Positions 54,041-64,000 of a stretch of 64,000 bases of DNA are shown piece by piece. The notes beneath the pieces are model-generated. The model was given only the letters and a program-made list of their open reading frames with translations, ran no database searches and was not told the DNA's origin. The position numbers and the translations under genes were made by a program. Source of the DNA: Sclerotiophoma versabilis (lineage: Eukaryota; Ascomycota; Dothideomycetes; Pleosporales; Didymellaceae); NCBI GenBank assembly GCA_012274445.1, contig JAAROD010000029.1, positions 682,001-746,000 on the forward strand. The letters are read 5' to 3'. Within the stretch, counting starts at the first letter, position 1. Every line of letters begins with the position of its first letter.

Positions 54041-57000
54041 GTGTTCGGGTAGGGTTGCAATAAGCAGGGCGTTTTGGTGTTCTATGGTTTAGCTTGGCTA
54101 AAGGTTTTTAGGCCTCATAATCATAGCCTGCCTGGCTAGCTAGGCGCAGATGCGTTCTATAATGCTTTCGTGCTCAGCTATGAATGAAACTTATTTCTAC
54201 TAATAACCACTGTCTCTACATACAGTACATGTTTTGCTTGTTCTTCAGAAGCACGTCGCGACGTACTAAGTAAAGGCCGATACATCGTGCTAAAATCCTC
54301 TCCCTTATCAAGAAATAGCGCCACCACACCACAGCACCTCCCACACCAGGCACGTTGCCCTTCAGCAAGGAATAAGAATAAAGCCAAAGCATCTTATAGA
54401 TAAAGGAGCAGCATAAAGAAAAGCCAGCCTCGGAGTGTTTCATCCATTCTGAATTGAGCTGCCGAAAACCCTCGACGCCATACCCGGAAGGCATACAAGG
54501 CATATATTACACTATCCAGAGTGTCTTAAGGTTTTATCACGGTTCGAACCAGGGGCCCTCAGAGATCGTAATCAAGTTTTATTTGGAATTGCGAAACTCA
54601 TAACTCCAGTGTGCGTTCGTTTAAACCGCCAGTCGGACTTTTCAGAAGGACTGGATTTGATGAAAGGAGGACAACAATTTGGAGTCATATAGGCGTTTCG
54701 ACTTAAGCTGTTATAAAGGAATATGTATTTTGAGTGCTAAGAGGGGTTGGTGACGTTGCGTGTGCGGTGTTGAGCGACTTCGTACTTGCTTTCACCTTGG
54801 TGGGCTGTGTGCGGCAGAGAGGTGAAAGAAGGTGGGCGAGCCTGGCTCGTACATTGTAACTCCTATTAACGGGCAATGTTGCTTACAACACGAACATAGT
54901 AGGGAAAAACTCGCAAGCAACCGCACTCTAGTATAGCATATTGCTGCGATGCCAAGTATGCCACCTGAGATGGAGAGACCAGCCGCAATGGCGGTGGGTA
55001 TGATTTCTGTTGGAGACTTATCCAGACAAGATCATCTAGGAGATAAAAGTGTGAGGCTGGTGGATGAGAAAGTGAGCTGTAGGGGACGGACGATGATATT
55101 GATGCACGAGTCCTGATCGAAAGCCATGTTGAACAAGAGGCTTAGGTTAGAGTCTGAAGCTTTGAAAGAGCGAACTTCGAGCGTTTTCCAGGCTTGGTAC
55201 CAAATTCTGGTCTTTGCAAATGGAGAACCCGCGGCATATTAATAGAACTGTGGCCACTTGCGAAATTACTTGAAGCTGAGAGGCATGTGCGATGTTACTT
55301 TTATCTTAGCATTTGACGATACTCCTTGAACTTGCCATTTACCTCTTACAGAAGTGTCAGGAGTATTACAGGAGTATTCTTGGCAAACAGATTTTGGGCA
55401 CTCAGTCTACAGAGCCTGTCATACTCAACATCTTTTGGTTTGCAGGATTTCAGAAAGTTGTGGTGGCTGTAAGCTCCCTCTGCTCGCTTGTTTTTAGTTC
55501 AGGAGAGTGGTCTAGTTTTTCAAGCTCTTTTCTATCGTGCTAATAAGCATCAATAGCGTATTCAGTTGGAGCATTTCAAGTTATGACACGTTCACTAAAG
55601 ACAACCCTGAGGTCCCTATTACGCAGCACCGCTAGCAACAACGGTTTAGCAAGAACTGCCGGATTGTGAAAAAAAGAAACATTCCCGCACGGCTCTTTCT
55701 GCAACGTGCTTGTGGGTCTCCACAACCGCGAACACAATACTCTCCATTTTGTCGGTTTATACAAAGGAGAACGCTGTTCACTCCATCGCCCTCGTCCCAT
55801 CCATGTGTACGGTTGCAATTGTATCAAAGTTTGTTTACGATAATCTCTAAAGTGAGCAGCTCTTCCAACATGTGCAAAGAACTCACAATTCCAATAATGA
55901 GGCCTAGCACCGCGATCGATGCATCTGATACACAATTCAGTTTTTTCGAATCTCGACGTCTCGACTACTCGATAGTTTAAAGATATTCCCTCCAAAAGAG
56001 AGACTAGCTACTGTCGTAGCAAGCGTAACGGTCGTTTTGAGCACATTGAAGCCCAGATCATAGCCTCGAAGCAGCGCAATGGAAAGGCCGGAAGTAAACG
56101 TGATTCGTACAAGGCAAAAGATAGTGTTGAAGACCGGAAGTGATTTCAAAGCTACAGAGATAGATGAGCATAGACCAAAGGAAGGCGAGATAGAGAAGAA
56201 ATTAGTGAATAGAGTAACTAGGCTGAATTTCAAGATGTTGATGCACAAAGAAGCAAGCATTTTGCAGTGCAGGAAAAGCGCGAATTTTAGCAACGTTGTG
56301 CAGCGTGAGGATACGGATGCGATATCTCTGACTGCAAAAACTTGCAAAGCTCGTGCAACACTTGTTAAATGTCTTGCAAGCATACCAGGTTATGGGAAGA
56401 CTGTACCGACTGGCAGCTTAGAGGGCTTTTCTATCACATTCAAGCACAAGGTTCACTAACAAAAGTAAGCCGTCGATGTCGTGCACAAAGCTCCCATACT
56501 AAGTGATCTGGATTGACTTGAAGCTGACAGCAGCACCGACTAATGAAGTACCCCCGACGATGGGCGAGTAGATGTTCTGTATACAGGCAACCACTTCTCA
56601 GGCTGACTAGCAATCGAGACGGCTGCGAATGTCGAAACACTGCCGAGAAGGAGAATTCCAAGGCACGAGCAATTGCTGCCATTGTACTGATCTTGCAAAC
56701 CATTGGCAGTGACGTTGAAAAGTAGCGATGAGCAGCGAGAAATAGGGATACAAAGGGCAAGACATATGTGAGAAAGGCGTATACCACCAGTCGTTGGCAG
56801 GTGTGACCATATGCAACGTTACTTCCCTCAGATGCGCTGTACCTTGATCCACGCAGTTGATGGAATTTGCCCAAAAGAAAATGTATCGAGAGCTTGAACA
56901 ATATGTGATGGTAGATAGTGTATGTTGAACTATAGATGCACGCAACATGCTGTCATGGCGTTGGAGGCGTCTAAATTTCTCAGTCATCTCGCAATCACGT

Positions 57001-57818
57001 ATTCGATTGGGAAAGCCGTGTACTCCGAGAGTGACGCCCTGAGCAAAATGCTGTAATTTCAACGGGCAGACTCATGATAATGTTTGTCAGCGAGCAAGGT
57101 TGAGCACGCGATCGCTATCCTGCCAATTTGCAGCAACATCGTTCCGGTTAAACACCTTTGTCGATTCGACTGGAGATACCGTACGATTAGGGTCTTCAAG
57201 TTCGCCGCTGGATTTGAAATTATGGGGCAGGGGCCTCACGCTTTCCTTAGCTCCTTCCTTATACAGCTTAGCTTATCCATTCGAGATTGCTTGCACGAGC
57301 TTCTGTCACCCCAAAAAGCTTCGAACAGCAGCATTGCAAACCTATGTACTTGGCAGCATTCGAGCGCCAACTGCCCTGCGCAAGAGTTTGCTTTGATTTG
57401 GCCCATCAGCATCTTTTCACTGTCGTCCTGGGCACACTGCTCCCCGCAGCCTACGAGCATGTTCATGACCGGCGAACCCACTTTGGATACGATCTTCGAA
57501 CGGCCATGATCGCAACTGCCTTTTTGGGTATCGTCTGGAACATGTACCTTTTGACGTCGGGTTATCACGACCACTCCTCTCATTCGCTGCGATAGGCCTG
57601 TTTACCTCATGAGACATGGATGTTTGTCAAGAATCTTCATGGTTGCTGCAGCTATGATGCCTACCCATAACGGTTCGAGCAAGATCCCACGGTCCGCGGC
57701 AATGGTACCACCGAGTACCCTGACTGCAGCATGAGTATAAATGTAGCGAGGGTCTCCAGTATCAAGGGTTCTGGTATCCATTCTTCGCAAGTGCTTCGGC
57801 CTTCTAACTTTTGCGAAT
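54041..57818. other. Gene-poor region (3.8 kb) with decayed membrane-protein-like fragments
   Basis: No complete gene can be built here. Minus-strand frames between about 57060 and 55940 are rich in hydrophobic segments (VVYAFLTYVLPFVSLFLAAH, LLLGSVSTFAAVSIASQ, IVGGTSLVGAAVSFKSIQ), but they are broken by frame changes. On the plus strand, 57386-57595 encodes a membrane-protein-like C-terminus (see separate entry). The first 1.5 kb shows nothing. Decayed genes are the simplest reading. Confidence 0.5.
57386..57595 (+). pseudogene. Membrane-protein C-terminal fragment
   Basis: The frame reads FDLAHQHLFTVVLGTLLPAA, YEHVHDRRTHFGYDLRTAM and AFLGIVWNMYLLTSGYHDHS, then stops. It looks like the last membrane helices and His-rich tail of a real protein. 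The upstream sequence 57100-57396 is open in a different frame (RLGSSSSPLDLKLWGRGLTL, CHPKKLRTAALQTYVLGSIR), so a frameshift or unseen intron separates them. No start region or complete gene is found. Confidence 0.35.
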
Positions 57819-60197
57819 ATGGTCCGGTTCACGAGCGCCGCTGCGGGCTTGTCCCTTGCCTCTGTTGCTCTGTCTTCGCCTCTTCAGGGTCAACTGTATG
57901 CTCGCCAGAATGCCTCGACTCCCTGTGCTCAGGTGAGCGCATCTGTTGCGGCGCAAAAGTCCGTTGCAACCCCTACAGTCGCTGCCGAGCTGGCGTACGA
58001 ATGCATCACTTCCGTACCATTCAACCAGACTGCTGCTCTGGCTTTGGTCGATGGTGTTGTACCCTACTTCAAATGGCAGAGTACCACTGCATTTCTGAAG
58101 GATCCACCTAAGGAATACGCCGAAAAAATTCAGCCTGCTGTCGACATCTGGGGTGAGCTCGAGAGAATCCGCGGAAAGGTTGTTGGCGGACAGTATGAGA
58201 ACGAGTTCGAGGTATGAAAAGGGTCAGACAATACCTTCAAAGATGCAGCTACTGACCTTGCATAGTTCGGATTTGAGCTCTACATCCTCCTTCAGAGCAC
58301 ACACGACGGTCACTTCGTGTACGTCCCAGACGTGGTTGGCACAGTCTTCAACTACGCTCGTCCTGTGCCTCTTGTGTCTGTCTCCGCCGATGGAAAAGAG
58401 CTCCCGAAGGCATATGTCTATGCAGATGTACTTGCTGAGTCGTTTGGCAATGCCAGTTTCACATCTTCCCCAATCAGCAAGATTAACGGCGAAAATGCTA
58501 AGTCTTTCTTGGAGAAGTGGGCTCAGTACGGCTCGCTCCAAGATCGCGATGCGTTGTACAACAATGTGTTCTACGAGCTCGCTACAGTTTCTCTCGGTCC
58601 TTCCGGGTCTGGTATTGGAACTTTTGCCGGCAGTGGACGTGGTCGATATATCTACCCAGGCGCAACAACTGAGCTCGAATTCGAGAATGGCACAAGCGTT
58701 ACGTACCAAAACTACGCCAAAGTCTTGATTCCTTTCACTGGGATCACTGACGGAAAGTCTCTTTACCAGACCTGGTTTACCGGCAACCAGCCCACTGCGG
58801 CGAAGCCTACACCTTCACCCTCTTCGAACGTTACCTCATCTGCAGTCTCATCTGCGACCGCTTCTGCTACAGTTGCACCCATTCCTGCCCCCGGCTACCC
58901 TCCGCCAGTAATCCGTGAGGCACACAACCTGATTGGTGGTTACTTCCTCGAGGACGACTACGCGGACGTTGCTGTCCTCTCTGTGCCTTCCTTTGTTGGC
59001 ATCGACGCACAGGAGGGGTTCCAGGATACCGCTGCCAAGTTTCTTGCTGCGGCAAAGGCTGCTGGCAAGAAGAAGCTCGTTGTCGATGTTTCGGCTAATG
59101 GCGGTGGTACTATTCTCTTGGGATACGACCTGTACAAGCTGCTCTTCCCCAAAGACATTGACCATGCCGCATCCGATCGCTTCCGCGCTTTCGAGAGCAC
59201 TGACCTTCTTGGCCAGAAGTTCTCCCAGGCTGCCGAGGGCCTCCCACGTCAACTAGTTACCGAGGAGCAAAACGAGACATTGTACGAGCTGACTAGCGAT
59301 GTCGTCTCCTCGGTTTTCAACTACCAGACTGATGTCTCTGCCAACGGCACAAACTTCGTCAGCTGGGCGGACAAGTACGGACCTCTTGTTCATCAGAAGG
59401 GTGACAACTTCAGCGACCTCTTCCGCTGGAATCTGTCTGATGTCTTGACACCCTTGAACTCTGGAGGCGTCTACGTCCACGGGTATGGTCCCCTGAGCAA
59501 CTACACCCAGCAGCCTTTCGCCGCTGAGGATGTTGTAGTTGTGACTGACGGTTACTGCGCCTCAACTTGCACGATATTCTCCGAACTTATGCGCCAGCGT
59601 GCTGGTGTCAAATACATCTCTCTTGGTGGCCGTCCTCGTGAGGGTATCACCCAGGCTGTTGGTGGTGTCAAGGGAACAAACGACCTGCCATGGGACTACA
59701 TCCAGTCGCTTGTCCAGTACACCGTCAACAACTTGACATCCAGCGCGGACGAGGGGGCGAAGCTCAACAGCACCGAACTTGGCGAATACTGGGACAACGT
59801 TGTCTTCGAACGTCTCGCCATCGGCAGCTCCATCAACGTCAACTTCCGCGACGGTATCCGCGATGGAGACGAGACCTTCACCCCCCTTCAGTTCGTCTAC
59901 GAGAAGGCTGATTGCCGGATCCTGTATACAAAGCAAATGACAGTGGATGCCACAGCAATCTGGAAGGCAGTAGCTGACTCGGCCTGGGGTGGTAAGAGCC
60001 ACTGCATTGCTGGAGATCTCGGTGGCTACTCCACTGGCTCCAAGCTGGCTAAGAGGGAACTGACCGTAGAGGACAAGGTGCTTAGCAGGAGGATGCATCA
60101 ATGGAGGAGGGACCTCAGACAGCAGGATTACCCACTTGACGTGTTCACTAATCTTCGCGAGGCTAAGATCAGTGGTGACTGTATCATGTGGCCGTAA
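57819..60197 (+). CDS. Secreted S41-family peptidase (CPAF-like)
   Basis: Exons 57819-58211 and 58266-60197 encode 774 residues. The N-terminus MVRFTSAAAGLSLASVALSS is a signal peptide. Central regions include FELYILLQSTHDGHFVYVPD, a CPAF-type PDZ-like region, and a Ser/Thr/Pro-rich linker (PTPSPSSNVTSSAVSSATAS). The peptidase core has VVDVSANGGGTILLGYDLY and the nucleophile region VVVTDGYCASTCTIFSELM. Many NxT/NxS sites suggest glycosylation. Dibasic sites (KLAKRE, SRRMHQWRRD) near the C-terminus could be Kex2 sites. Likely an extracellular or cell-wall serine peptidase; substrate unknown. The intron is 54 bp with a CTGAC branch point. Confidence 0.88.
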
Positions 60198-62842
60198 AGA
60201 GGCAGTGAGTACATTAGCTGTAAATAGTTGTACAATGCAAATTCGATGGGCTATATCGAAGCGCCAGGTTCCGGTGTTGGCGTGACGGCTGTTGCCTTGA
60301 TGATTGATTCGCTGCCCCCATTCTGGTCGATTGTCCCTTCCATTGTCTGGTCGAAAAAGCGCATGTCGCCGTTCTAGCTTCTGTATGGCTGTCATACAAC
60401 CGCTAGCCTGTTTCTATCGATTTCACGGAACTCGGATGAATTGACTGGTCCTTCGATGGTCGCCGTCCACGTATCTGCGGATGGTTGTCCTCGGTCCCCC
60501 GTGACAAACACGTCGGGTACTGTATTGTGCTTGCCGCAACTGTGCGACATCCGTTGCTAGGGCGTCATTTCTTGCAAGCGCATCCATGTTCTGCGGCTGC
60601 ATCATAACCAACCTTGAGTCAATGTTAAGCGGCATCGTCACAAATAGAACGATCGGAAAACTCCCTTCACAAAGCACGAGACTGTGGGAGGAACAGTTTC
60701 CGGCGCTGCCAACTTATACAGGGCCCGGTTCCGCGGAGCGTCCCACTAAAGATGCAGGGAGAAGGGACAAGCCACTAGATACGGCAGGTGCAGTGGCGGA
60801 TATCGTGAGATCTGTTCCTAGAGGGTCTGGACCGCAATGGGTTGTGGAGTGAGTATGCCATGACTCTATTATTGAGGGGCAACGGTCAAGACACCACAAC
60901 TTCATCGCGCGATCTCACTCCCCACCGAGCACAAGGAAATGTATCCTGGCCAGTAACAGCATAATAAAAAGCTTCCACGGAGCTGCACGCTGGGATATGC
61001 ACGCCGGGAGCGAGGAAGATGATCTTCTACGCACGCGGCACGTCTCCGTCGTGATGGTTGAAACGACATCTCGATGCTGCATCGAGATGAAGCGCATGTA
61101 TGTGTACCCACCAACATACCTTGTTGACTTCTTAATTCGATGCGGTCAGCGTTTCCCATCGCGCGGGCCGGCGTGCTGTTTGGAGGCGTGCGCGCGTGCA
61201 AGTGGAGCGCTTAGTGGGGTCGTGCAATGTCAGACGGGAGATCTTCGATCCAGGGACTTTCTCATCGTCGATGGGAATGACGCGGAACCGATTATATATT
61301 ATCCATGACTTGCGGAGATAACAGAAAGTTTAACTTCGCCTGGTAAAAGAGGAGAGGGTTCGGCAGTGTCTCAGCTGAGATTTCAACGAAAGCATAATGG
61401 GCATTGTAAATCTTACATCACTCACAAGTAATGCTGAAACACGCAACGTTCAAGGATGGAAAGCGATCGTTGCCTCAGTCATCAGTATCGGCTGATAAGG
61501 ATGTCAGCACTTATCGATAAGAACCCTTGTCTTTGCGCGCTTTTCCGCCACACCTTCAAGTATCGAGAACAACCTTCTCCCCAGCAACCCCAGAAGCTGT
61601 TCGGAACAAGGTCATACGCAAAAAGGTGGCTACGGCTTGGCTAGCACCCGAGCTCGTATTGGATCGTGATTCGCTTTCATGCTTCCGGGCATGCGCACTG
61701 TAGAACGCTGATTTGATCTGCGCATCTTGAAAACCGCGCCTTCATCGACTTTTAGGTTTGCGCCCAAGCCACTTGAGCCCTGCCGACGCCGACCGTTGAT
61801 CTTGTAGCGCTAGTTTCCTGTCGGTGCGTTGCAGGTCAAGAGATCTTGTCTCCGCTGGGTTAGATTGCTTGAACTAGCTCGGCAGATCATAGCCGGATTG
61901 AACACTATCGATTTTTGAAAGTGCATCCACGAGTCTGTGGGCAGAACAGGTGATGTGGATGCGACATGGCATGTGGCGTTGTAGGTGCTGCGTGCTTGGA
62001 GCAAGTGGCTATTGTTGCAGATGCTTGCGGCTAATGTTCTTCTTTGATTGAGTGCTGCACTATCATGGCATGTTTCAAACTGGGAATAAGGAAGCGCTGG
62101 GCAAGTGCAAGACACGTGTCGCGCTGCGCAGGACCTTGAGGCGATCAGCAGGTCTCAAAGCAGATGCTTTTGGAGGGACTGTATTTGCTTCTCCAGATCA
62201 CAGCTGCGAACCTCATATTGGGTGAAGCCAGACAGATCCGAAAATCGTCGGCCTCGCAGGCATGCGAGTCAGTCGCAGACACGAACAGTCTATGCGCAGC
62301 GCAGAGGTTAGCGCCAGGAATCCCCGGTCTTTCAGTCACTCGGGCATAACGGGTACAATGTGGAATTGATGGTGAACAGTTTCATTGATGTTCCGAAGAA
62401 ACAAATCAAGTAGAGACGCTCAATGCGACGGGTATCATATCTCCAAGCTCACGAAAAGTCCAAGCTGCCTCAGCATCGTGGCGCAAAGTCCTGCTTTTGT
62501 CCACCTTTTAGGCCACCTGATAGTGGTCACCTCTTAATGCATCCTGCGCATGTAACCTTCCATAATACGCGCTGAGCAATGTTCCATGCTCGTAAGCCTG
62601 CGCTGGTTGAGAAGCAATGAATCTCAATCCTTTTCCGCGGTCCATTTCAAAGGACTTCCAAAATGCGGTGGTGGTGCGCTGGTGGTAGCAATGATGCTAT
62701 GTATACGGGGTAACAGTGCTTTCAGTGTATCGACCAAAGTCGTAGAATGGGGACAGTACGCTGTTTCGACCGAGGTCTTCTAGCGATATCATCCGTTGAT
62801 AGTTTGGATGTTGGAGGAAAAGTCAAAGGGATCGTGGGTGCT
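60198..62842. other. Gene-poor region (2.6 kb)
   Basis: Only one fragment with coding character is seen (60586-60852, separate entry). The rest has short ORFs without domains, no repeats and no RNA genes that I can identify. Confidence 0.45.
60586..60852 (+). pseudogene. Coding-like fragment, possibly a decayed oxidoreductase C-terminus
   Basis: An 88-codon ORF contains LWEEQFPALPTYTGPGSAER, PTKDAGRRDKPLDTAGAVAD and IVRSVPRGSGPQWVVE. The pattern (small acidic/aromatic segment, then AVADIVR and GSGPQWV) resembles C-termini of short-chain dehydrogenases, but the Rossmann core is absent upstream. A GTGAGT donor follows at 60849. The identification is weak. Confidence 0.25.
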
Positions 62843-63682
62843 TCAACCAGCACTATAGCCAACCATCTTCGCGCAGTGACTGCAGTAGTAGAGGTTGGTG
62901 CCGAATTGGAACATGCCAGAGTGACCGTGAGATTCACGACGGCAGCGGCAGCAGCAGAGTGGGTTCGGCATGGAGATGCTGCTGCGCTGCGACGACACAC
63001 TGGATTCCGAGTTGCTTGGCGAAGGGCTGCCGGCAGGCTGAATAGGCTGTGTAGAAGGTCGATGAGCAGCCTGGGTTTGCAGTTGCAGAAGACGTGACGC
63101 GTCTGCACCAGGGCTCGCCATAGGTGGTGATCTATGGGCTAAAAGTGGATTTGTAGGGCTGGCCCATATGTCGGAGAAGAACTCAGGCGAAGGTGAGAGT
63201 CGAGGTGTCTCGTCGGAATAATGCGAGGTAGACACAGGTAATGAAAAGTAGCAGATGGGTGGAGATCCCAAGGGTTGCAGATCGTTCATTGTGCCTGCGC
63301 GGCTGTTGATGGTATGACGGGCTTGGTGATCAGGGCGATCGTGAATATTCGATGCACGAACAGCAGCCTGATATACATACGATCGGGGCGATGCAACGCG
63401 TGGGCCATTCACAGGTGACGGAAGGGGCTGTCCACGGAGTCTCAGCTGATTGGCATGCAATCTCCTTGGGCTTCCAGGGCGCTGGGTGCGCAGTTTCTGC
63501 CATCGGGGTTTTGAAAAGACCACCCTGGTGCGATCACAAGCAAAGTCCCGATCGAGAAAGCGAGTCCAGTCCCCACTCTCGTCTAGGGGAGAGCCACCAA
63601 TGAGTTCCACTACAACTGAACCTTCCGGGGAAGATGGGTTTTTGGCCGACTGACTGTACCGGGTTTCGGATGCGATGCTAAG
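62843..63682 (-). CDS. Ser/Pro-rich protein with C-terminal Cys cluster (5' end uncertain)
   Basis: The frame is open from a probable splice acceptor (63683-63684) to the stop at 62843, about 279 codons. The N-terminal two thirds are disordered (RLSPSPEFFSDIWASPTNPL, SPSPSNSESSVSSQRSS). The C-terminus has NPLCCCRCRR, then GTNLYYCSHCAKMVGYSAG, a probable C4-type zinc site. The upstream exon is unclear: an ATG near 63760 followed by a weak GTGCCG donor would fit, giving MAVLGAESARVP. Function is unknown. Confidence 0.6.
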   Translation of the reverse strand, partial: LSIASETRYSQSAKNPSSPEGSVVVELIGGSPLDESGDWTRFLDRDFACDRTRVVFSKPRWQKLRTQRPGSPRRLHANQLRLRGQPLPSPVNGPRVASPRSYVYQAAVRASNIHDRPDHQARHTINSRAGTMNDLQPLGSPPICYFSLPVSTSHYSDETPRLSPSPEFFSDIWASPTNPLLAHRSPPMASPGADASRLLQLQTQAAHRPSTQPIQPAGSPSPSNSESSVSSQRSSISMPNPLCCCRCRRESHGHSGMFQFGTNLYYCSHCAKMVGYSAG

Positions 63683-64000
63683 CTAAGGGCTTACGCAAAC
63701 TACCTGCGCGCGCCTCACGGCACCGGAACTCTTGCTGATTCTGCACCCAGCACAGCCATCGCTTGCGTTTACTGGGCAGCCACAGAGCTTGCGAGTACCG
63801 TGGCCGCAGCTATCGAGTGAGACCTGTTGGTCTACATCACCTGACTACGACAAGGCCTTACAATCGCTTGGGCTACTTTGGACAAGGTGTTCTTTGCGAT
63901 GCCCAAGCCTGCCAACACATCCTCGCATACTTTCAGCTTCCGCTCACCGAGCACTCTATCCCCTCAGCAACCGCAACGCCCCCTTACAGTGACTGCACAC
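63683..64000. other. Right edge, probable 5' region
   Basis: This 318 bp stretch probably contains the 5' exon or promoter of the leftward Cys-rich gene, and C/A-rich leader-like sequence at its right end that could belong to a rightward gene outside the window. Confidence 0.35.

Noticed and set aside
54538..54565. GGTTCGAACC, resembling a tRNA T-loop
   Set aside because: Flanking bases do not form a T-stem on either strand, and no anticodon or acceptor stem can be paired. At most a chance palindrome or tRNA relic.
57602..57832. Minus-strand ORF with a hydrophobic stretch overlapping the peptidase start
   Set aside because: It runs through the start codon and promoter of a well-supported gene and has no splice-supported continuation.
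59562..60395. 277-codon antisense ORF over the peptidase 3' end
   Set aside because: The sense strand encodes the S41 core; the antisense frame has no recognisable features.

Overview
The window looks like a stretch of euchromatic chromosome from a filamentous ascomycete (Pezizomycotina). The signs are short GT-AG introns (mostly 44-110 bp) with CTAAC or CTGAC branch points, conserved single-copy housekeeping genes on both strands, and lineage-style F-box-like hypothetical genes. The gene style suggests Dothideomycetes, but this is inference; no rRNA, mating-type or other diagnostic locus is present. I derived exon joins by hand from splice consensus and reading-frame continuity.

Layout. 1-2546 (-): edge-truncated Ala/Pro/Lys-rich protein with two TP/SP repeat arrays and a PP1-type docking motif. 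2978-6606 (-): WDR6/Trm734. 6851-7409 (+): PBDC1/Chp1. 8080-12606 (+): STE6-like pheromone exporter. 12751-14301 (-): kynurenine 3-monooxygenase. 14834-16188 (+): methionine aminopeptidase 1. 17042-17656 (+): Erv14/cornichon. 18047-19086 (-): translin-associated factor X. 19362-20701 (+): GPI mannosyltransferase I. 20948-22278 (-): F-box-like protein. 23687-24868 (+): hypothetical gene interrupted at a run of seven G. 26985-28745 (+): MFS transporter. 29364-32458 (+): Spt5. 32852-35431 (+): helical-repeat protein kinase. 35477-37030 (-): F-box-like protein. 37737-38880 (+): Med8. 39076-39876 (-): N-terminal methyltransferase. 40403-42196 (+): aldehyde dehydrogenase. 43655-45385 (+): Ppz1-type phosphatase, with a possible alternative last exon to 45887. 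47083-48747 (-): coiled-coil protein. 49648-50299 (-): five-exon small protein. 50645-51977 (-): mitochondrial Trm61-like tRNA methyltransferase. 52282-54040 (+): Dcr2-type phosphatase. 57819-60197 (+): secreted S41-type peptidase. 62843-63682 (-): Cys-rich hypothetical protein.

Gene-poor stretches lie at 22.3-23.5, 24.9-27.0, 42.2-43.7, 54.0-57.8 and 60.2-62.8 kb. The 54-58 and 60-63 kb gaps contain short coding-like fragments, probably decayed genes.

The genes do not form an operon or an obvious biosynthetic cluster. Shared themes are translation and tRNA biology (Trm734, Chp1, Map1, Trm61-like, N-terminal methyltransferase), transcription (Spt5, Med8), secretory traffic and GPI anchoring (Erv14, Gpi14), and phosphatase/kinase signalling (Ppz1, Dcr2, TPR-like kinase). 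Divergent pairs (Trm734/Chp1, kynurenine monooxygenase/Map1, Trm61-like/Dcr2) share short intergenic promoters; several convergent pairs end within 45-250 bp of each other. The best leads for something undescribed are the repeat protein at the left edge, the alternative last exon of the Ppz1 gene, the in-frame stop-free intron candidate in STE6, and the kinase/F-box pair at 33-37 kb.
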